Source: Bacteroidota bacterium (lineage in GTDB: Bacteria > Bacteroidota > Bacteroidia > Chitinophagales > LD1). Taken from it: a stretch of DNA of 10,073 bases. The number at the start of each line of letters is the position of its first letter. Positions within the stretch are counted from its first letter, which is position 1. A program made the translations under genes and the position numbers. The notes below the pieces were generated by a model. The model made no database searches. It was not told the origin of the DNA and worked only from the letters and a program-made list of their open reading frames with translations. This document shows positions 6,261 to 10,073 of this stretch, one piece after another. The DNA lies in NCBI GenBank assembly GCA_003165135.1, contig PLSN01000159.1, forward strand, positions 1-10,073. Direction: 5' to 3'.

Positions 6261-6911
6261 TTATTGACTTGAAAATATGGAATTTATCTCAAGCAAAGAT
6301 TTTAATTTCCAGTCTGCTATCGCAAATTTAGGATTATCAAAACTCTCGGGGGCGGGAACCAGCACACATTGCATTCTGGCTGACTTCGCTGCCAAAAGGC
6401 CCATCATCGAGTCCTCCAGCACGAGACAATCAAGAGGATTAACCCCAAGGTCCTTTGCCGCTTTGAGAAAAACAGCCGGGTGAGGCTTGCCATATTCTTC
6501 ATGCTCCGCAGAGATCACAGTATCGAAGATACTTTCACCATTCAGGCGATGTACACAGGCACGTATCAGGCGCATAGCAGACGAAGAAGCAATCGCAAGC
6601 TTATATCCCTTCGACCGGAATAATTCTATCGATTCAAATACTCCCGGCAACAGGGCAGCCTCGTGCAGAATGGCATGCTCCATCTCTGCCAGCACCTCTT
6701 CATGCACATCTATGAGTGACTTGTGCGTCCAGGGGTATTTCTCAAACCAATACTCCAGCACATGGTCAAAACGCAGCCCTGTGGTAGTCGCACACTGCTC
6801 CTCCGTCAGGTGCAGGCCGACCGTGGCAAGTACCTTGATCATAGACTTGCGCCAAAAAGGCTCAGAATCAATGATCAGGCCATCCATATCGTATATTACC
6901 GCTTTTATCAT
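6261..6911 (-). CDS. HAD family phosphatase, HxpB/YniC-like (hexitol/sugar phosphatase)
   Basis: This is a haloacid-dehalogenase superfamily phosphatase of subfamily IA with an alpha-helical cap, 216 residues. Motif I is DMDGL with nucleophile Asp8 and acid/base Asp10, motif II is IASSS around Ser109, motif III is GKPHP with Lys142, and motif IV is LEDSMMG with Glu166 and Asp167. The stretch IIDSEPFW and the cap sequence TTGLRFDHVLEYWFEKYPW closely recall E. coli YniC (hexitol phosphatase B, 2-deoxyglucose-6-phosphatase), so a sugar- or hexitol-phosphate substrate is likely; beta-phosphoglucomutase-like activity is an alternative. It is the first gene of the operon continuing into murB. Its upstream region is shared with the divergent saccharopine dehydrogenase gene and contains a heptamer array starting 6 bases before the ATG. 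Confidence 0.9.
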   Translation of the reverse strand: MIKAVIYDMDGLIIDSEPFWRKSMIKVLATVGLHLTEEQCATTTGLRFDHVLEYWFEKYPWTHKSLIDVHEEVLAEMEHAILHEAALLPGVFESIELFRSKGYKLAIASSSAMRLIRACVHRLNGESIFDTVISAEHEEYGKPHPAVFLKAAKDLGVNPLDCLVLEDSMMGLLAAKSARMQCVLVPAPESFDNPKFAIADWKLKSLLEINSIFSSQ

Positions 6912-6917
6912 TTTTTA

Positions 6918-6945
6918 GTTCTAGGTTTTAGGTAATAGGTAAAAG
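6918..6945 (-). repeat. heptamer tandem array (left half of a facing pair)
   Basis: Four units with an exact 7-base period on the plus strand: GTTCTAG, GTTTTAG, GTAATAG, GTAAAAG. Their complements are CTAGAAC, CTAAAAC, CTATTAC and CTTTTAC, so on the minus strand the consensus is CTANNAC. It sits between the HAD start codon and a central palindrome, probably inside the HAD leader or promoter. Confidence 0.7.
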
Positions 6946-6947
6946 CA

Positions 6948-6964
6948 AAATACAATTTGTATTT
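6948..6964. repeat. 8-bp palindrome at the centre of the divergent intergenic region
   Basis: AAATACAA (6948-6955) and TTGTATTT (6957-6964) are perfect complements around one base. As RNA this is a 6-bp stem with a 5-base loop; as DNA it is a symmetric site suited to a dimeric regulator. It lies between two oppositely oriented heptamer arrays and two divergent genes, so it could be a shared operator. The function is inferred. Confidence 0.4.
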
Positions 6965-6965
6965 C

Positions 6966-6993
6966 CTAAAACTTATAACTTAATACTTATTAC
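6966..6993 (+). repeat. heptamer tandem array (right half of a facing pair)
   Basis: Four units with an exact 7-base period: CTAAAAC, TTATAAC, TTAATAC, TTATTAC, consensus YTANNAC. This is the same consensus as the complement of 6918-6945, so the two arrays form an inverted pair. Bases 6917-6932 and 6965-6980 can pair at 14 of 16 positions. Confidence 0.7.
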
Positions 6994-7015
6994 CCCTCCC
7001 ACTGCAAAAGAATTA

Positions 7016-7023
7016 TAATTTTG
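7016..7023 (+). promoter_or_regulatory. putative -7 element of the saccharopine dehydrogenase gene
   Basis: TAATTTTG at 7016-7023 matches the Bacteroidota -7 consensus TAnnTTTG exactly and lies 18 bases before the ATG at 7042, giving a leader of about 10 bases. No TTTG is seen at the -33 position. The start region is A-rich without a Shine-Dalgarno sequence. Confidence 0.35.
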
Positions 7024-7041
7024 ACGATTAGATAACAAAAT

Positions 7042-8313
7042 ATGAGAAAGATATTGATAATAGGTGCCGGAAAGTCCTCGATCTCGCTGATCGATTATCT
7101 GGTCGAGCATGCTGAGGCTGAAAAGTGGGAAATAACAGTGGCAGACATGACCCGCGAACTCGCCCTTCAAAAAACCAAGGGCCGCGCACACACTCAGGCT
7201 GCAAGCATCGATATGAAAAATGATGAAACACGACGGGCCCTGATAAGAACCTTCGATATAGTCATCTCCATGCTGCCGGCAGTTTATCACAGCATCATAG
7301 CACAGGACTGCCTAGAACTGGGCAAAAACCTCGTGACACCTTCCTACATTTCACTTACCATGAAAGAAATGGACGATGCCGTAAAGAGTAAAGGACTGAT
7401 CTTCATGAATGAGATGGGACTCGACCCGGGGATAGATCATATGAGTGCGATGCAGATCATTGATAAACTCAAATCAGAAGGAAAAGAAATTGTTTCATTT
7501 CGATCCCACTGCGGGGGGCTGGTAGCACCTGAGAGCGATGACAATGCATGGCATTATAAATTCTCCTGGAATCCCCGCAATGTGGTACTCGCCGGGCAGG
7601 GCGATGGCGGCATCAGGTGGAAAGAAGACGGCGAGATACTAGAGATCGGCTATCCTGATCTTTTCAGCAATACATCTATGATAGGCCTGACAGGACAGGG
7701 TATGTATGATAGCTATCCTAACCGCGATTCGCTTAAGTATATTGCAGAATATGGATTAGAGCCAGCCAAGACAGTCTATCGCGGCACGCTCAGGGTCCCG
7801 TCCTTCTGTGAGGCCTGGGACTGCCTGGTGCAGTTGGGCCTGACATCTCCTACAGGCAATTGTTTTTTTACAGCAAAAGATGAAGCCATCGAGCAGCTCG
7901 ACCTCTCTGAGCGACCCGAGATACTCTTTATGCTTGAGGAGATTGGGGTCTTTGATCAAAAGAATTTTCCGCTGCATGTGCCGCCTGCTGATAGTTTGCA
8001 GAAACTACTCGAAGATAAATGGAAAATGCGGCCCACAGACAAGGACCTTGTGGTGATGGTGCATGAGATAAATTACAAGGATGGTGATGCTATCAAACAC
8101 ATTCAATCCTCACTATATCTCACAGGCCGTGACAGCGAGCACACGGCTATGGCACTGACAGTGGGGCTGCCACTGGCTATCGTCACCAAGTTGATCTTGA
8201 ATAATCAGATCACCGAACTGGGTGTGATCATGCCAAAGCACAAAGAAATATATGAGCCTGTGATGAAAGAACTGGAAAAATACGGGGTGAAGTTTAAAGA
8301 AGTTTATAATTAA
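7042..8313 (+). CDS. saccharopine dehydrogenase family protein (LYS9-like, glutamate-forming type)
   Basis: At 423 residues this resembles the yeast LYS9 family of saccharopine dehydrogenases (NADP+, L-glutamate-forming), which interconvert saccharopine with aminoadipate semialdehyde plus glutamate. The nucleotide-binding GAGKSS is at 8-13, VISMLPA at 74-80, the family block NEMGLDPGIDHM at 123-134, SHCGGLVAPE at 155-164 (most relatives have SYCGGLPAPE), and YKFSWNPR at 172-179, followed by YPNRDS and YRGTLR. In bacteria this points to lysine degradation through saccharopine or a related imine reduction; no lysine-ketoglutarate reductase partner is in the window. It is transcribed divergently from the HAD-murB operon. 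Its TAA stop lies inside the left arm of an inverted repeat, so the last codon(s) border an inserted element. Confidence 0.88.
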   Translation: MRKILIIGAGKSSISLIDYLVEHAEAEKWEITVADMTRELALQKTKGRAHTQAASIDMKNDETRRALIRTFDIVISMLPAVYHSIIAQDCLELGKNLVTPSYISLTMKEMDDAVKSKGLIFMNEMGLDPGIDHMSAMQIIDKLKSEGKEIVSFRSHCGGLVAPESDDNAWHYKFSWNPRNVVLAGQGDGGIRWKEDGEILEIGYPDLFSNTSMIGLTGQGMYDSYPNRDSLKYIAEYGLEPAKTVYRGTLRVPSFCEAWDCLVQLGLTSPTGNCFFTAKDEAIEQLDLSERPEILFMLEEIGVFDQKNFPLHVPPADSLQKLLEDKWKMRPTDKDLVVMVHEINYKDGDAIKHIQSSLYLTGRDSEHTAMALTVGLPLAIVTKLILNNQITELGVIMPKHKEIYEPVMKELEKYGVKFKEVYN

Positions 8314-8451
8314 CCGCAGAGGCGGAGAGATGAAGATAAATTTCCAAACTTCAACGCATTTGGTTTTGATAATAATTATAAAGGGAATATATTTCGCCTT
8401 GTAGAAAGAAATAGATTTGAATTCTCAGCGTCTCTCCGCCTCTGCGGTTAA
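8310..8451. repeat. 142-base inverted-repeat element (MITE-like) with octamer-repeat arms
   Basis: Bases 8310-8330 and 8431-8451 are perfect 21-base complements, with a 100-base A/T-rich centre. The arms are themselves tandem octamers: CGCAGAGG and CGGAGAGA on the left (8315-8330). On the right, read on the minus strand, they are CGCAGAGG, CGGAGAGA and a further CGCTGAGA reaching to 8423. Both ends are TTAA. The left end supplies the stop codon (8311-8313) of the saccharopine dehydrogenase gene; the right end lies 9 bases before the carboxylase ATG. From memory, CGCAGAG-type intergenic repeats occur in many bacterial phyla; this was not searched. No ORF is inside, so any mobility would need a transposase elsewhere. 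Confidence 0.75.
8365..8395 (+). promoter_or_regulatory. putative Bacteroidota-type promoter inside the inverted-repeat loop
   Basis: TTTG at 8365-8368, a 19-base spacer, then TATATTTC at 8388-8395, one base off TAnnTTTG. Start would be near 8402, giving a leader of about 60 bases that contains the right repeat arm and then an A-rich run before the carboxylase ATG at 8461. The -33/-7 spacing is right for the Bacteroidota housekeeping sigma factor. Confidence 0.4.
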
Positions 8452-8460
8452 AAAAAAGCA

Positions 8461-10002
8461 ATGCAAAAGAAAATAGAAATATTAAAAGACAAGACCGCGC
8501 AAGCACATCTCGGTGGTGGCAAGGACCGTATCACCGCTCAGCATAAAAAAGGCAAACTCACAGCCCGTGAGCGTGTAGAATTGCTGCTGGATGAAGGCTC
8601 ATTTGAAGAGATCGGTATGCTCGTCGAGCATAGGGCTAAGGACTTCGGCATAGACAAAGAGATATACCTCGGTGATGGCGTTATCACAGGTTATGGTACG
8701 ATAGACGGTCGCGCAGTATATATTTTCTCTCAGGACTTTACGGTTTTTGGTGGCTCGCTGTCTGAGACTCATGCAGAGAAGATCGTCAAGATCATGGACC
8801 TCGCCATGAAGAACGGCATACCTGTGATCGGGCTAAATGACTCAGGCGGCGCTCGTATACAGGAAGGTGTCGTATCTCTGGGCGGCTATGCGGATATTTT
8901 CTATCGCAATGTGATGGCATCGGGTGTGGTGCCTCAGATCTCTGCTATCATGGGGCCATGCGCCGGTGGTGCGGTATACAGCCCTGCTATGACTGACTTT
9001 ATCATGATGGTGGAGCATAGCTCGTATATGTTCGTGACCGGGCCGAATGTGGTAAAAACCGTAACACATGAAGATGTCACCAGCGAAGAACTCGGCGGCG
9101 CCATGACCCATGCCTCAAAATCAGGTGTGACACATTTCGCCTATGCGAATGAGGTCGAATGTATCAATGGCATCAAAAAACTTTTCAGCTATGTACCGCA
9201 AAACTGTGAGGAGACGGCTCCATTCGCAGACTATGAAGCAGGTGATGAATGGCGTGCCAAACTTAATACCATCATCCCAGAGAATCCTTCACAACCCTAT
9301 GACATGAGGGATGTGATACATGAAATAGTAGACTCGGAATCCTTCTTTGAAGTGCATAAGGATTTTGCGGAAAATATAGTCGTCGGCTTCGCTCGGATAG
9401 CAGGCAGAAGTATCGGCATCGTAGCCAATCAGCCAGCAGTACTCGCAGGAGTGCTGGATATAAACTCATCCCGCAAAGGTGCGCGTTTTGTGCGGTTCTG
9501 CGATTGTTTCAATATACCTCTGCTCACGCTCGTGGATGTGCCCGGCTTCCTACCCGGTACCGATCAGGAGTGGCATGGCATCATAACAAATGGCGCGAAG
9601 CTTCTTTATGCTTTTAGCGAAGCGACTGTGCCTAAGCTCACTGTCATCACCCGCAAAGCATACGGTGGCGCATACGATGTTATGAACTCAAAGCACATAG
9701 GCGCTGACATGAACTACTCCTGGCCGAATGCCGAGATAGCAGTAATGGGTGCCAAAGGCGCTTCGGAAATTATTTTCAAAAAAGAGATCACGTCAGCATC
9801 AAACCCCGAAGAAAAACTGGCTGAAATGGTCGGCCTCTATACGGAGAACTTCGCCAATCCATACAAGGCTGCTGCCCGCGGCTATGTGGATGAAGTGATA
9901 GAACCCGCAGCTACCCGCCAGAAACTCATACGAGCCTTCAAAGTGTGCGAGACCAAAGCAGTGAAACTGCCAAGGAAGAAACACGGGAATATACCGTTAT
10001 AG
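8461..10002 (+). CDS. acyl-CoA carboxylase carboxyltransferase subunit (PccB/MmdA type)
   Basis: At 513 residues this is a biotin-dependent carboxyltransferase with two crotonase-like halves. It moves the carboxyl group from biotin to an acyl-CoA, most likely propionyl-CoA (to methylmalonyl-CoA); methylmalonyl-CoA decarboxylase alpha subunit is the main alternative. In the N-half, [17 protein letters not shown] is at 32-48, [11 protein letters not shown] at 90-100, [15 protein letters not shown] at 129-143 and [12 protein letters not shown] at 165-176. In the C-half, [13 protein letters not shown] is at ~359-371 and the oxyanion-hole RKAYGGAY at ~398-405. It is full length with both active-site halves intact. 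No biotin carboxylase or biotin carrier gene follows within the 71 bases left, so its partners are outside. Its leader contains the right arm of the 8310-8451 repeat. Confidence 0.93.
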   Translation: MQKKIEILKDKTAQAHLGGGKDRITAQHKKGKLTARERVELLLDEGSFEEIGMLVEHRAKDFGIDKEIYLGDGVITGYGTIDGRAVYIFSQDFTVFGGSLSETHAEKIVKIMDLAMKNGIPVIGLNDSGGARIQEGVVSLGGYADIFYRNVMASGVVPQISAIMGPCAGGAVYSPAMTDFIMMVEHSSYMFVTGPNVVKTVTHEDVTSEELGGAMTHASKSGVTHFAYANEVECINGIKKLFSYVPQNCEETAPFADYEAGDEWRAKLNTIIPENPSQPYDMRDVIHEIVDSESFFEVHKDFAENIVVGFARIAGRSIGIVANQPAVLAGVLDINSSRKGARFVRFCDCFNIPLLTLVDVPGFLPGTDQEWHGIITNGAKLLYAFSEATVPKLTVITRKAYGGAYDVMNSKHIGADMNYSWPNAEIAVMGAKGASEIIFKKEITSASNPEEKLAEMVGLYTENFANPYKAAARGYVDEVIEPAATRQKLIRAFKVCETKAVKLPRKKHGNIPL

Positions 10003-10005
10003 TCA

Positions 10006-10033
10006 GGTGGCAGGTGACCGTTGGCTGATGGCT
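10006..10033 (+). repeat. heptamer tandem array GNTGRCN x4 just after the carboxylase stop
   Basis: Four units with an exact 7-base period, GGTGGCA, GGTGACC, GTTGGCT and GATGGCT, begin 4 bases after the stop codon. G, T, G and C at unit positions 1, 3, 4 and 6 are invariant. A fifth unit (GGAATAC) has decayed. It is a different unit sequence but the same period as the arrays at 2012, 3983, 6918 and 6966. Confidence 0.55.
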
Positions 10034-10058
10034 GGAATACACTAAAGATATTTATCTG

Positions 10059-10066
10059 TATCTTTG
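10059..10066 (+). promoter_or_regulatory. putative -7 element near the right edge
   Basis: TATCTTTG matches the Bacteroidota -7 consensus TAnnTTTG exactly. No clear TTTG is present about 20 bases upstream. It may serve a gene beginning just beyond the window. Confidence 0.3.
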
Positions 10067-10073
10067 ATATGCC

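Noticed and set aside
8310..8451. The inverted repeat as an intrinsic terminator of the saccharopine dehydrogenase gene
   Set aside because: The 100-base loop is far too long and the right arm is followed by an A-run, not a T-run, on the coding strand.

Overview
The window looks like chromosomal DNA of a Bacteroidota bacterium, probably a Sphingobacteriia/Chitinophagia-type lineage. The grounds are a DUF1573 secreted protein, A-rich start regions without Shine-Dalgarno sequences, -7 elements of the TAnnTTTG type, and the gene families present. The class is an inference. Gene content is mostly housekeeping, with no transposase, phage gene, CRISPR array, tRNA or rRNA.

Layout. 1-140: no recognisable gene, possibly a promoter region. 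141-900 (+): a TerC-family membrane protein whose first ~23 codons lie in a different frame from the rest. 909-1592 (-): a TerB-like/DnaJ-domain gene with an in-frame TAA at codon 35. It is the last member of a minus-strand cluster: DUF1573 protein (3786-3289), class I/II aminotransferase (3235-2006), EVE-domain protein (2009-1602, 4-base overlap), TerB/J protein. 4007-6911 (-): a compact operon running HAD sugar-phosphatase-like protein, MurB, GNAT acetyltransferase, SDR oxidoreductase, with gaps of 14 and 3 bases and a 4-base overlap. 7042-8313 (+): a saccharopine dehydrogenase-family protein. 8461-10002 (+): an acyl-CoA carboxylase carboxyltransferase subunit of the PccB/MmdA type.

How the genes fit together. 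MurB is peptidoglycan synthesis. The saccharopine dehydrogenase and acyl-CoA carboxylase suggest amino-acid and propionate/acyl-CoA metabolism, but they may simply be neighbours. TerC and the TerB/J protein converge with 8 bases between stop codons. Both belong to families linked to the tellurite/stress Ter network, and both are broken.

The most unusual feature is in the gaps. Most of the larger intergenic regions carry degenerate tandem arrays with an exact 7- or 8-base period, each family with its own unit: AATCNNN/AATCNNNN (2012-2039, 3918-3949, 3983-4010), YTANNAC in two arrays facing each other (6918-6945, 6966-6993), CGCAGAGR-like octamers forming the arms of a 142-base inverted repeat (8310-8451), and GNTGRCN (10006-10033). 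Several touch or contain stop codons, and one has become the C-terminal tail of the aminotransferase. I found no clear undescribed multi-gene system; the arrays and the two broken Ter-family genes most deserve a second look.
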